Assembly: GCA_016718605.1 (NCBI GenBank)
Contig: JADKCY010000015.1
Span: 1 to 56,342, forward strand
DNA: 56,342 nucleotides
Reading direction: 5' to 3'
Source of the DNA: Lysobacterales bacterium
Lineage (GTDB): Bacteria; Pseudomonadota; Gammaproteobacteria; Xanthomonadales; Xanthomonadaceae
Shown here: one piece after another, positions 1 to 10,433 of the stretch
Position numbering within the stretch: the first letter of the stretch is position 1
Layout: each line of letters opens with the position of its first letter
Translations under genes and position numbers: made by a program
The notes under the pieces: generated by a model
What the model was told of the DNA's origin: nothing
Database searches by the model: none
What the model saw: the letters and a program-made list of their open reading frames with translations, nothing else

Positions 1-3000
1 CTTTGCCAGCGGTTAGCCTTCTGGTACCACTCTTCATCCTTGTTGGCCCACCAGTTGGAGCCAGGCTGTGCAGCGTGATCTTCCGTAGGCCATCACCCAG
101 TTGTACCGCTTGTTCTTGACGCTGCGGCTGAAAACAGCACGCGACGGCTCAGGTCCATGCCCTGGAGACCGGCGTGCAGGAAGGACCACATGACGCCCAT
201 CGTCGGCAGGCTGGTGCCGCGGCGCTGGAAGTCGGTCGACGCTTCGCGAGCGTTGAGGGCCGGCTTCGAGCCGGGCATCCTTCGCATCCATCTTCTTGGT
301 GGCATACAGGTCGATTGCCCGGGTCTTTTGTAGACCGCCGCCTGGTTGCGCTCTCCAGGTTCGAGGCAAATAGCGTCATCGCCGCAGGTGCTTCACCAGG
401 TAGTTGCGCTCGCCCTCGGTGGCCTCGGAACAGGTCGATCATCTGCTGCTCCAGCTGAATGCCGGTCTTGTTTCTGATCGGCTTCCCGCTGCCGGACATC
501 TGCACGATCTTCGGGCCCGCTTCTCGCTCGACTCCAGGTCCATCGAGAAACAGGTCCGGAGTAGAACGCATAGTTGCGCATCGCCTCTTCGTATTGATAG
601 TCCTCCCGAGCGCAGGCCGGCCTGCACTTTTGCCCATCTGGAACATCGCATTGAGCAGCCGCGGGCCCATCATCACCAGGTCGGTCACGGCCCTGATCGG
701 GCCTTTCCCGGATATTGATCAGGTGCTGGCTGGTGACAAGGGCCCGCCCCACGTCGCGGAACATATTGCGGAACCAAGAAATTTCGGGCTGTGCGACGTG
801 GCGCCCAGGCGCTGGAGGCGAACCATCGTGCCCAGGGGCGCTGACGGCAACGTCGTGGCTTCCGTGGCCCTGGGCCTAGAACATCGCCCAGATGTGCTCG
901 TTGACCCCGTAGTAGACGACCTTGCCGTTGCGGATGAAAGAGATCGTGCCAAGCGACTGCACGCCCGAGACGATCCACAGCTGAGCCATGGTGTCGCGCT
1001 GGGCTTCGCTAGGCCGAACGTCGAGACGACCTGGTCGATCCTCCGAACGGCCCGTAGTGGTCGCCGATCGGATTGCCCTGGGGGTTGTCGATCAGGACTT
1101 CCGCGGCCGCGTCGCCAGTTGGCACTCCGGCGCGCGTCCAGCAGCTCGCAGCGGGTGATACTGGTCGGGTGGCGGTCGGGCGCCTTCTGGTTGCCAGCCA
1201 CTCGCGCCCGGTGATCTTTCTCGGCGTCCCTGCGGATTCCGACAGCTTTGCCGTCCGGTCTTTCGGCCATGCGGGCCGACTGCTGGCAGCCATCATCGTT
1301 GCCCGCACCAGGTAGGCCGCGTTGTACCAGGCAGGCCTCGATCGGCGGGATGATGAACTCGCCCTCCTCAGCAGGCCCATGTTGTCCAGCAGATGCTTGG
1401 CCTTCACGTTCCGCCCCGGTGGCGTTGATCGCGACCGGAGATCCCAGCCGGACATCAGGTGCAGCGGGACGTAGCTCTGGTACATGCTCTTGACGTGGTC
1501 ACGCTGTTCCTTGGGCATGACGCCGGCGCGGTAGGAGTATTCCAGCAGGTCGTTCATCCAGCTGGTGATCTCATCGGCCGCGGTTGACCACAACTGGAAC
1601 TTGCCCTACAGGCCGCCACGTTGGCCTGGGCCGCTTGTACCGCTCGACGCAGCGGGTTCTTCCAGTTGATGAACGTCTCGCCGTTGGCCTTCTTGGCCCG
1701 CTCGACTTCGAGGATCTGCCGGTCGATCAGGTACTGGTTGAAGTAGTCGTAGTTGCCGGCGATCTCGTAGTTCTTGTCATCAGGATCTGGAGCAGGCCGA
1801 TCTGATTGATCTTCTTCGACGAGTCGTCCAGCTCGGTGATCCCCTCTCGAAGAACATCTTCACGGCGCCGCCCCAGCCGTTATAGAGCTGGCCCATGCGG
1901 ATGACGTCGTTGGAGATCGCCCGGTCGATGCGCTTGGCTGGGATGAACGCGCCGGCAGGCCCATCCGCTTCATCGAGTCCTGCATCTGGGCGGTCGCCCG
2001 GTCCACCGACAGCTGCGCCATGTGCATGTAGTTGAAGATGCGCCCGGACCACTTCTCCATGTTCTCGCGGCTGAGCCAGTGCCGGCCCCACTGCCACAGG
2101 CCATCTGGCGGCGGGCCCGGTCAGCTTGCGGCGGCCCGGTAGTAGCCGTCGATGTCGCGCTTGGTGTCCTCCGGGCACCCAGTCGGGGTGCCGGCGGATC
2201 TGGTTGTGCGCCGCTTTGTCACCGGCTTGTAGCGGGATTGATCTGCTTCGGCTTACCCCTGGCAGCCTGGATGGGCTTCATCGACGGCGGGGGCTGGCTG
2301 GGGTCGAACGGCTGCAAGCTTGAACAGGGCGGCCTGGTCACTGGAAGGCATGTACCGGGCGGCAGGCGCTTGCGCCTGGGGATCCACGACCCGCGCAGGA
2401 CGTCCCGGTAGGAGTCCTCCACGCGGCGCTCCAGGACTCAGGCCCTCCATGCGTTGTGCCGGCCGCGGCGATCTTCAGCTTCTTGGCGATCGCCCGCAGG
2501 CCCATGATGACCTTGTTGCGGATGCGCAGCTGCACGGACGGCTCGAGCTGGGCGAGCAGGAAGCGGATGCCGTCGTTGTTGATCATCTGGTCGGCCGCGA
2601 TGTCGGCCATGACCTCTCGGGTCAGCTTCGTCGGGTGGTAGAACCGCAGCAGCGCGGTCATCTTCGCCCGCGACGGCTGGTCCAGCAGCTCGACCCGGTC
2701 GGCCAGCAGCGCCATTTCCTTGCGGGCGTGCAGGTGCAGGTAGTGACCCAGCTCATGGGCGATCACATAGCCGATCGGCTGCGAGCACTGGACATGGATC
2801 GCCACGGACAGGTCGTAGGGGTGATAAAACCCCTCGGTGCCGTTCATCTTGCCGCTGTAGAACTCGATATCCAGGCCCACCAGGTCAGCGATGCGCAGCA
2901 GGGCCTTGACGTTCTTCTCGGACATGGCGGCGTCCAGCTCGGCCTGCGTAGCCACGGTCCAGCCGAACTCGGCGATCACAGCGTCGCGGTGAGGCGTCGC

Positions 3001-3757
3001 GTGCCGGTGGCGCTGTGTGGCCTTGCGCTTGGAGACGTCGACCTCTTTGCTCTTCTGGGCCATGATGCCAGGCGCCGCGGCGCCGGCCCGCGCGGCCAGG
3101 GGCCAGGGTTGCCGCCGTCGCGGATCTCGCGAACGGCCTGGCCGATCTTCTGCCACAGCTCGGGGTTCTTCTTGGGCATAGCCATCATGTCGACGGTCCA
3201 GTCGGTCAGCGCGGCGACCTTCACCAGCAGATCCTTGCCGGCCTTGATACTGGTCCCACTGACGCCGATCTGGTATCCGCTGCGCATGTGCGTGATGGCC
3301 CAACCCATGTTGTTGCCGTCCTGCCCCATGCCCCCCGTCAGCGCCAGGCCGCTATTGCCGTAGACGAACGCCCTGGACGGCCGCTTGACCATCTCCTTGC
3401 CTTTGCCGCGGACAGAGATCTCGATGACCGTCTCGGTGAACTTGCCATCGGTCAGCTTCGCCGGCACCGTAGGCATGTCGGGCATGGCCTCGGCGTCGAT
3501 CTCGGCCTGCTTGTCCATGAACACCTGGACCGCGGCCTTAGCCTTTTCGATCCCGTAGTAGACGTCCTGGGTGCCCTGGATTTGCTTCATGATGCGCTTG
3601 TTCCCACCGATGGGAAGATTTACAACCAGCTGGTACACCTGGATGCCAGATGTCGTCTTGCCGGTTCGGTGGGTGACGATGTAGACGCGCCGGTCAGGGT
3701 CGTCTCCGTGAACTTCGACCGGCACCTCGCCAGGCCTGAGATAGATGCCGTCCTCTT
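1..3757 (-). pseudogene. Error-broken duplicate of the polyvalent protein C-terminal half
   Basis: Translation in several frames gives fragments that match, piece by piece, the intact protein encoded at about 46291-50043, including the HELGH segment near 2740-2760 and the LPD38-like segment near 1-300. Frames change repeatedly through one- and two-base indels. An extra T in the run at 3754-3757 is the last break, after which the frame stays open to 7716. This looks like uncorrected sequence at a contig end, not a decayed gene. A cluster of mostly silent substitutions near 2985-3265 is discussed separately. Confidence 0.9.
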
Positions 3758-6700
3758 TCGGCCAGCTTTGCGGCCGTGCTCGCAGCAGTGGGGCCCTTCT
3801 CGGCCTTCGGCTTCGGCGCCAGCTTCTCTTCGGCCTTCGCCGCGGTGGCCTTCTTCTCGCCCGCCTTCTTGGTGGCCGCGTCCTTCAACTTACCACCGGG
3901 CGTCTTGGGTGCCGGATCCTCGTAGGCGAAGATGTGGATTTCGCCGGTCTTTCTGTCGACGCCGATAGCACCAGAATGAAATGCCTCGCTGAGTCCATCG
4001 CGATCGCGAAACGGCTGCTCTTGAAGCGTGATCAGGATGCCCGTGGCGTCCATGCCGTAGTCGTTCCAGTAGACGTTGTACCAGTATTTCCCCAGCCGGC
4101 CATAGTCATGCTTCATCATGCCCGGCCCGCTGCCGCCGCCGTGCATTGACGCATTTCTCGGCAGCTTCTCACGGGTCAGCGCCCGCAGCCCGCTGATGTG
4201 GACCTTGGACCGCTCGCGCAGCCACGCCAGCGCCTGGGCCTCGGTGACTATGGGGCCGCTCATGGCTCGGCTGTACGCTGCTTCGAGCTTCGCCTTGGCC
4301 TTGTCGACCGACTCCTTGAGCTTGCGATCCATCTCCGTATTGGGCTCGTAGTCCTCGCCCTCGTCGTCCTGCGGCTCCGTCGCGTCATCCTCGGAGTAGT
4401 TGCCGTCCTCGTCGAACTTCACCCGGCGCATGACGTTGCCGTTTTTGTCGACCACCATCAGGTCGGTGTTGGTCCAGTCGATTTCCTTGCCGAACACCTG
4501 GCGGGCTTCGTCGACCAGGTACTCGATGACGTCGGTTACGTCCTGCTCGTTGTCTGTGTGCCGCTCGTCGATCCGGCCGATCATGTTGCCTTCTTCGTCA
4601 CCAATCCAGATCGACGCTTCGCGGAGGGCTGGATCGTTGTCGCCGTTCTCGTCGGCGTTTTCCTCGTAGCGTGCGCGGGCCTTTTCGATCTCTTCCTTGC
4701 CGAGCGACTTGCCGCGCCAGCTCTCATTCTCCGGCTCGGCCTTCGGCTTCGGCTTGGCCTTCGGCGTCTCGGGCGCAGGCTTCTTGCCTTCCAGCTCATC
4801 CTTGTGGGCGTGCGCAGCCCGCAGCATCGTCTCCAGATGCCCTGACGGTTCATCGTTGGCGATGGCCTCGTCGATCTGCTTGACCAGGTCGGCGATGTGC
4901 TTGTCGATTTTCTGCATCGGCGTCAGCTCGGGCTCGGGCGCCGGCGCGGGCTTCTTGTTGGCGGCCCGCCTGGCCTGGATCGCCTCGCGCTCCTTCCGCT
5001 CCAGCTCGTCCTGCTCCTTCTTCTCGGCCTCCCGGCGCTCGGTGTACTTCTTTTCCTGCTCCTCGAACGTCGGTTCGGGGTTCTCCTTCGACCAGCTGTC
5101 GAACTCCTTGGCGTACCGGACGGCCTTCGCCCGGCCTTCCTTGCCCGGGCCGAACTGCTGGAAGCCGACCACTGCCCCGTTCTCCAGGTGATGGACGGCC
5201 CAATGCTCGCCCTTCTCGTCGACGGCGATGTCCGTTTTCCCGGTCGCGCCGGCCGGCCACGACGACACGCGCTTGAGGCCCTTCTCGGTGTAGAACTTGT
5301 CCAGGCGCTGGAGGGCGCTCGACGAGCTGTCGTCCTGCCCGGCTTCCTGCTCGGGCATGGCCCGGGGCGCCACGTCCTGCGGCGTCACCTTCGGGTTGGC
5401 CGGCCCAGGCTGGCGTTGGGCCGCGGGCATGGTCATCAGGTCGCGGTGCAGCTCCTTCTCGGCCGCCCGCTTGGCGCTGCCCTGGTCGTCGAACCCCTCT
5501 TCGGGCCCGGCCAGGACTTCGTCGGCCTCGGCGTACTTGATGAACACGCGGTACTTGCCGTCCGGCCCGCGGCGGACGGTGGCCATGGACTGGCCATCCA
5601 GCCCTGGCAGGCTTGCGACGTCGACGGATCCCGGCTCGCGGCCGGCCGGCTCCACGACGCGGCCGGTCTGCTTGCCGGCCCGCTCGGCCGCCTTGCGCTG
5701 CTGCCAATCCTGGTGCCTTTTCTTCTCGGCCGCCTTGCGCAGCTTGGCCGGGATCATCTGCTTCTCCAGGTCGTCCTTCCTGACGACCGGGGTGCCGTCC
5801 TCGGTCAGCCAGACCTGGAGCGGCATCTTGTCGAAGGGCTTCTTCTTGCGCTCGGCGATCTTCCGCGCCTCGTCGATCGGGATGTAGTCGGCCGGATTGT
5901 CGCCCTTCGGGATGTACGGGTTGTATTTATACTTCCCAGCCTTGCGCTTGCCGGCCTCGCGCCGCTGCTGCGCGTCGCGCTTCTTCTGCTCCCGCTCGGC
6001 CTGCTTGGCCTGCTGCTGCTCCTTGAGCTTGCGCATGCGGCCCCTGGGAGGCTCCTGGGGCGTCGCTGGCGCCGGAGGCCCAGCTGGGTTGACCGGCGGC
6101 GAAGGTTGCCTGGGGCCCGTCGTGGGGTCGTCGTCGCCCTCCTGGATGTCGGTCGGCGTGGTCCACTCGTCGCCCATGACCCAATCGTCGGGCGCCTCGG
6201 GGTAATCGGGCATGTGCGTGCCCTGCTCCCAGGCGTCCTCGGCGGCCTTCCGCGCGCGGCGCTCCTTCTCTTCCTGGAGGTACTGGACGAACTCGCCCAC
6301 CAGGGCGGCGTGCTGCTGCTGGTCAGCCGGCGCGGCCTGGAGCGTCTGGACTTCCTTGGTGAACCGCTCGATCAGGATGTCGACCGCGTCCTCTTCGAGG
6401 AACGGCACCAGCTCGGCGATGCGGTGGATCCCGTAGGGGTCGGCGCCGGACGTGCTCATCCCCGGGACTTCCTTCGGTCCCTGGAGGACGCCGCCGCCCT
6501 GCTGCAACCCGCGCTCGGCCTTCATCAGGTCGTACAGCTCGGTAATCGTCAGCTCCTGGCCAGGCATGAGGCCCTTGGCCCCCGCGCCCACGACCGCGCC
6601 GATGCCGACCGACAGCAGCAGTTCGGGGTCCATCAGGACGTCCTTGAGCGGCCGGCCGCGGTGCGTCTCAGAGACGACGTACTGCCAGCCTTCCTGCCCA

Positions 6701-7716
6701 CCCTCAGCCCCGCCCTCGACCAGGATCTGGAGCGCCTTGCGGCCTGGGCTGAACAGGGGGAAGTTCATCAGGATGTCGGGGACGACTTCCTTCCAGAACA
6801 ACCCCTTGGAGGCGTCCCAGGCTTCCTTCGACGTCATGTTGGGGTTGGCCTTGGCGGCCTCCAGCATGAACTGGCCCTGGTTGGCTGCGGCCTCCGAGAT
6901 GCCGGCCTGGGTGGCGCCGGTCAGGGCCTTGATCAGCCCGGTGGCGCCCGCTGACCCGGTTTTGGACATGACGCTCGACCAGGCGCCCGAGCCGGACAGG
7001 GCCGGCCCCATGGCCAGCGTCTCGGCCATCATCGCGGTCATTGTGCCAACCGCGCCGGTGAGCATGTCCACGACGCCCGGGTCGTTGACCGCGTAGGTGT
7101 CAGCCGACCAGTTGTCGATCGCCTGGCCGGCCTTGAACGTCGACTGGCCGGCGGCCTTCGAGCCGAACGGCATGCCTGGCATCGGAGTCGAGCCGCCGGC
7201 ACCCATAGCCTCGATCATGCCGCCGAGCTGCGCGACCTGGCCGCCGACGAACCCGGTCAGGCCGCGGTTGAAGGATGTCAGCGTCTCGTTCAGCTGGCCT
7301 GGGCTGCTCAGATCCTTGGCCGTGTTCGTGGCCAGCCACTTCATGCCCTCCCAGACTTTGGCGAACCCATCGGGCTCGTCGCCGCCGGGCGCAGCCGGCG
7401 CCGCGGGGGCCGCAGGCTGGGCACCGGCGGCTGGCGCGGCCGCGCGGGCCGGGGTCATCGAGCTGGGCATCGGCGGGGCGGCCGGCTTCACGCCGACAGG
7501 AGCCGAGCTGCTAGGCATCTTGTCCGACAGCTGAAGCGGCTCGAGCGACGACGCCCCGCGCAGCTTCATCGACAGCGCGACCAGGCTGGACGTGTTGCCG
7601 GCGGCCAGGTCGGGGCTCAGGTGCGCGGGCGCCTGGGAGCCGGGAGGGCCGGCCAGGGACCGCATGTCCAGGTGCTCGGCGATCGCGGCCATCTGTTCGG
7701 GGGTCAGCTTGCTCAT
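3757..7716 (-). CDS. Giant polyvalent virion/ejection protein, N-terminal part (~1,320 of ~2,899 residues)
   Basis: The start is the ATG at 7716, overlapping the stop of the upstream gene (7713) as ATGA. On the circular genome the frame runs on into 50043-45302, giving about 2,899 residues. Residues 1-130 are Pro/Ala-rich and likely disordered. About 130-420 is a Gly/Ala-rich helical region with hydrophobic stretches, like phage internal virion proteins that insert into membranes. After that come Pro-rich linkers and long Lys/Glu-rich, partly coiled-coil stretches. Giant proteins of this kind in podoviruses are carried in the head or tail and ejected with the DNA. That role is inferred from the C-terminal LPD38-like region and the position after other internal-protein candidates. 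The frame closes artificially at 3694 because of the extra T near 3755. Confidence 0.8.
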
Positions 7717-9206
7717 CGCTCGATGATCCTCCGCAGCTTCATGGCGCCCTCGTTGACGGCCCGGGACCGCCACTGGTTCTTCGCCGCATTGGGAACCCCG
7801 CGGGCCCCGACGCCGATCGGCAGGTTGCTGACCGTCGTGCTGGCGTAGCCGGCGATGTCCTCGGGCGTGATCCCGACCGTGCCGCCATCGGGCAGCGTGA
7901 TCAGGTAGAGCCCAGCCGAGGGCAGGAACTCATGCTGGGCGCCCGGGAACATTTCATCCCATGGGAACGACGCAGCCTCGGCCGGCTCCAGGCTCGACCC
8001 AGGCGCGGTCATGCCCGGCACGATCGCCGGCTTGAGCAGCGGCTCGGACCCGTCCGCGTTCTTGGCTCCCAGATCCCGCGGGAAGTAGCTGGTCCGTGAC
8101 ATTTCCTCGGTGGTGTTGAGGATGGCCTCCACCGAGTTCATGCCCTCGGTCTGGATCCTGCTCAGGGCGCGGTTGATGAAGAAGATCGCCCGCGGCTTGT
8201 CGCCCTCGGCGATGGTCGAGATGTTCAGCATGCCGTTGGTGATCTGGCCGCCGAACAGCGTCTGCGCCTGGCGCTCGATGTCCGACAGGTAGCCGCGCAT
8301 CAGGTCGTCCTTCGACAGCTGGATGCGCACGGCCTCGTACTGCCGGCCCAGGTCCGAGTCCTTGTTCTGGTTCATCTTGTAGGCCTGGTCCCAGATCTCC
8401 TTGACCTGCTGGGCCACGACCTCGGGTGCGACGCCCAGAGCCTCGTAGTTCGCTGCGTGCCCGAACAGGAGCGCCGAGAGCGACGGCAGATCCTGATAGG
8501 CCTTCTCCAGCAGGCCAGGCTGGGGGGCGTGCTGGCCGCCGCCGGTGGCGATGTACGTCAGCAGGTCCGAGCGCATGCCCGGCCCGTAGGTCTGGGTGGC
8601 GATGTCCTGGCCGGCCTTCAGGGACTCGGCCTCGATCTTCGCGCTGCCAAACCCGCGCATGCCGCGGTCGGTCAGGCCGGTCGGAAGGGGGCCGGCCGGC
8701 GACTGAGCCATCTGGGGGCTGGCTTGGGGGGAGGGGCGCCCGCCCGTCAGAATCTGCGACAGGATTGACCCGCCGCCGCCGCCGGCCGCTTGCGGCGATC
8801 CACCGCCGCCAAACATGGAGCTGTAGAGCTTCGAGGCGCCCTGGGCTGGGGCCTGGGGCCCGGGAGGGGCGCCGGCCTTGCCCGGGGACTCGATAGGCGT
8901 CTGCGGGACCAGCTTTTCCGCCCGCAGATACTCCGGCCAATCGGCGCCGTACAGGTCGCCCATTTGCTTCGCATAGCCGACCGTCATCGGTCTGGAGTCC
9001 GGCGTCTCGGTGCGCAGATAGGTCGTCATCGTTTCGATGGCGTCGGTCAGATCCTTGCGGTACTTCGCGTCGTACTGGGCGGATTTCTGATCCTGCCTGG
9101 CCTGCGCGTTAGCCTGGGCAGCGCCCAGCTTGTCGCGCTCCATGTTGTGCGCCATGGCGGACTGGTAGCCGGCGAGCAGGCCGTGACCGGGTGAGCGGAA
9201 TCCCAT
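7713..9206 (-). CDS. Putative internal virion (DNA ejection) protein, 497 aa
   Basis: The gene lies directly upstream of the giant polyvalent gene, with ATGA overlap at 7713-7716. The first ~75 residues are Gln/Ala/Lys-rich and helical. Residues ~100-170 are a Pro/Gly-rich linker containing a run of Gly, and the rest is mixed alpha-helical. No enzymatic motif is visible. In podoviruses the two or three genes between the tail nozzle and the largest late protein usually encode ejected internal proteins, and size, composition and position fit that. A frame-broken second copy lies at 53711-55198. Function is assigned by context only. Confidence 0.65.
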   Translation of the reverse strand: MGFRSPGHGLLAGYQSAMAHNMERDKLGAAQANAQARQDQKSAQYDAKYRKDLTDAIETMTTYLRTETPDSRPMTVGYAKQMGDLYGADWPEYLRAEKLVPQTPIESPGKAGAPPGPQAPAQGASKLYSSMFGGGGSPQAAGGGGGSILSQILTGGRPSPQASPQMAQSPAGPLPTGLTDRGMRGFGSAKIEAESLKAGQDIATQTYGPGMRSDLLTYIATGGGQHAPQPGLLEKAYQDLPSLSALLFGHAANYEALGVAPEVVAQQVKEIWDQAYKMNQNKDSDLGRQYEAVRIQLSKDDLMRGYLSDIERQAQTLFGGQITNGMLNISTIAEGDKPRAIFFINRALSRIQTEGMNSVEAILNTTEEMSRTSYFPRDLGAKNADGSEPLLKPAIVPGMTAPGSSLEPAEAASFPWDEMFPGAQHEFLPSAGLYLITLPDGGTVGITPEDIAGYASTTVSNLPIGVGARGVPNAAKNQWRSRAVNEGAMKLRRIIER

Positions 9207-9214
9207 GACGTCTC

Positions 9215-9940
9215 CTACGGATTGAAGCTAAGGAGCCTCGGGTCGACCGGCTTCAGGCTGAAGTCGCCGTAGTCGCCGGTGAACATGTTGCCGCCGCCGC
9301 CGCCACCGGCCTTGCCGCCGCCGCCGAACAGGCCCGCGAGCGAGCCCTTGCCACCCTTGTTCCACCAGCTGTCTTTGTTGATCAGCGCGTCCATGCCCAT
9401 CGACAGCAGGCTGTTGTTGTTGTCCTGGGGGAAGTAAGTCGACTGGCCGGCTCCGACGTTCGAGCCGCTGAGGATGGCGCCGTACTGCGCGAGCAGGTCG
9501 CGCCGGCTGTTGCTTGTGATGCCAGCGGCGGTGTTTGCGGTATCGCCGCGCAGCCTGGACATAGCCCTGGCTTCTTCGGCCGCGCCTTCGCGGCCGGCCT
9601 GGTTGCGGACGCTGCTTGGGCCGCCGCCGGTCGACTTGAACATGAACTCGCGGCGCCCGTTCTCCCGGGAGAAGGTCCGGCGGGTGTCCTCGGCCGCCGG
9701 CTTGAACAGCATATCGAAGATGTCCTGGCTGTACGGCCCGGTGCCCAGGCCGCGCAGGCCCTTCATCGCGCCGGTCATGTTGCCACGCTCATCGCTGGTC
9801 AGCGGGCGCAGGCTGGTGCTGTTGGTCTGGTACGGCTTGCTGCTGCCGCCGCCGCCCAGCATGCCGAAGATGGCGCCAGGAAGTCCGCCGGCCAGGCCTC
9901 CGACCGCGCTGCCGAGAATGTTCCCCAGGAAGTTAGCCAT
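9215..9940 (-). CDS. Gly-rich putative virion/ejection protein, 241 aa
   Basis: The start is the ATG at 9940, overlapping the end of the GNAT-like gene (9933). The N-terminus (MANFLGNILGSAVGGLAGG...) is a small-residue, glycine-zipper-like hydrophobic segment of about 30 residues, typical of phage proteins that enter or cross membranes during ejection. The middle holds Arg-rich helices (around residues 85-140), and the C-terminal 40 residues contain two Gly runs and an FTGDYGDFSLKP-type tail. No catalytic motif is seen. A frame-broken second copy lies at about 55212-55936. Confidence 0.6.
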   Translation of the reverse strand: MANFLGNILGSAVGGLAGGLPGAIFGMLGGGGSSKPYQTNSTSLRPLTSDERGNMTGAMKGLRGLGTGPYSQDIFDMLFKPAAEDTRRTFSRENGRREFMFKSTGGGPSSVRNQAGREGAAEEARAMSRLRGDTANTAAGITSNSRRDLLAQYGAILSGSNVGAGQSTYFPQDNNNSLLSMGMDALINKDSWWNKGGKGSLAGLFGGGGKAGGGGGGNMFTGDYGDFSLKPVDPRLLSFNP

Positions 9941-10433
9941 GACGGGCTCCCTTGTCGTTGAGCAGGCCCAGCAGGAACGTGTCCTCGGGCTCGCAGCCGT
10001 AGAACTGGACGCCGATCGACCGGCGCCCTTCGTGGCGGAACCCCAGCGCAATCAGCGCCTTCTTGGTCCGGCCGCGGGAAACAGGCACTTCGGCTTCGAG
10101 CTTGCGGATGCTCAGATCGCCGCCGAACGTCGCCGCAAGGATCTCGCTGACAGCGGCTTTCAGGTCGTCCTGGAAGTCGGCGCTGGGGGCGAAGAACTCC
10201 GGCTTCGGGACCAGGTCCACCTGGGCGATCCCGCAGATCGAGGGGGTGATCAGCAGGTCGGCGACGTGCTTCCCTTCCTCGGTGGACAAGTCCCACCACT
10301 TCACCACGCCGGCCATGGCCTTGTAGCTCTGGATCGCCGACACCATGTCACGCGGCATCAGCCGGTGCGACGCCGCCAACTCGTACAGATCACCCGGGGT
10401 CACTTCAGCGCGTTGCTTGGCTACCCAGCTCAT
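9933..10433 (-). CDS. GNAT-like acetyltransferase-fold protein, 166 aa
   Basis: The start is the ATG at 10433, overlapping the nozzle-like gene's stop (10430) as ATGA. The C-terminal part (about residues 125-160) carries the pattern of a short GNAT fold: helix, then ALGFRHEGRR, a strand with YGCEPED, and a terminal hydrophobic strand. Similar proteins sit in the tail region of many podoviruses between the tail tube or nozzle gene and the internal proteins. Their substrate is not established and several lack clear acetyl-CoA motifs. A canonical Q/RxxGxG/A loop is not obvious here, so catalysis is uncertain. A truncated second copy lies at the right end of the window. Confidence 0.6.
   Translation of the reverse strand: MSWVAKQRAEVTPGDLYELAASHRLMPRDMVSAIQSYKAMAGVVKWWDLSTEEGKHVADLLITPSICGIAQVDLVPKPEFFAPSADFQDDLKAAVSEILAATFGGDLSIRKLEAEVPVSRGRTKKALIALGFRHEGRRSIGVQFYGCEPEDTFLLGLLNDKGARHG

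Larger units (their letters stand above)
1..10341. repeat. Terminal direct copy A of a ~10-kb segment (contig overlap)
   Basis: This segment recurs in the same orientation at 46291-56342. The first bases match the sequence starting at 46291, apart from two missing T, and base 10341 corresponds to base 56342. Matching positions in the clean parts, such as the HELGH codons or the ATAGCC block near 2765, are 46,285-46,286 bp apart, which gives the unit length. About 1-2450 carries dense small indels, and sparser errors continue to about 3760. From there to 10341 the reading frames are intact. I read this as a circular or circularly permuted phage genome that was not closed by the assembler, not as a biological long repeat. 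Confidence 0.95.

Noticed and set aside
4897..6954. 685-residue plus-strand frame
   Set aside because: Antisense to the same gene and mirrored in the other copy; no motif, no ribosome site.
1..10341. A genuine 10-kb long terminal repeat of the virus
   Set aside because: It would be 22% of a 46-kb genome, and the indel pattern is a quality gradient, not divergence; continuation of a single gene across the ends argues for circular overlap.
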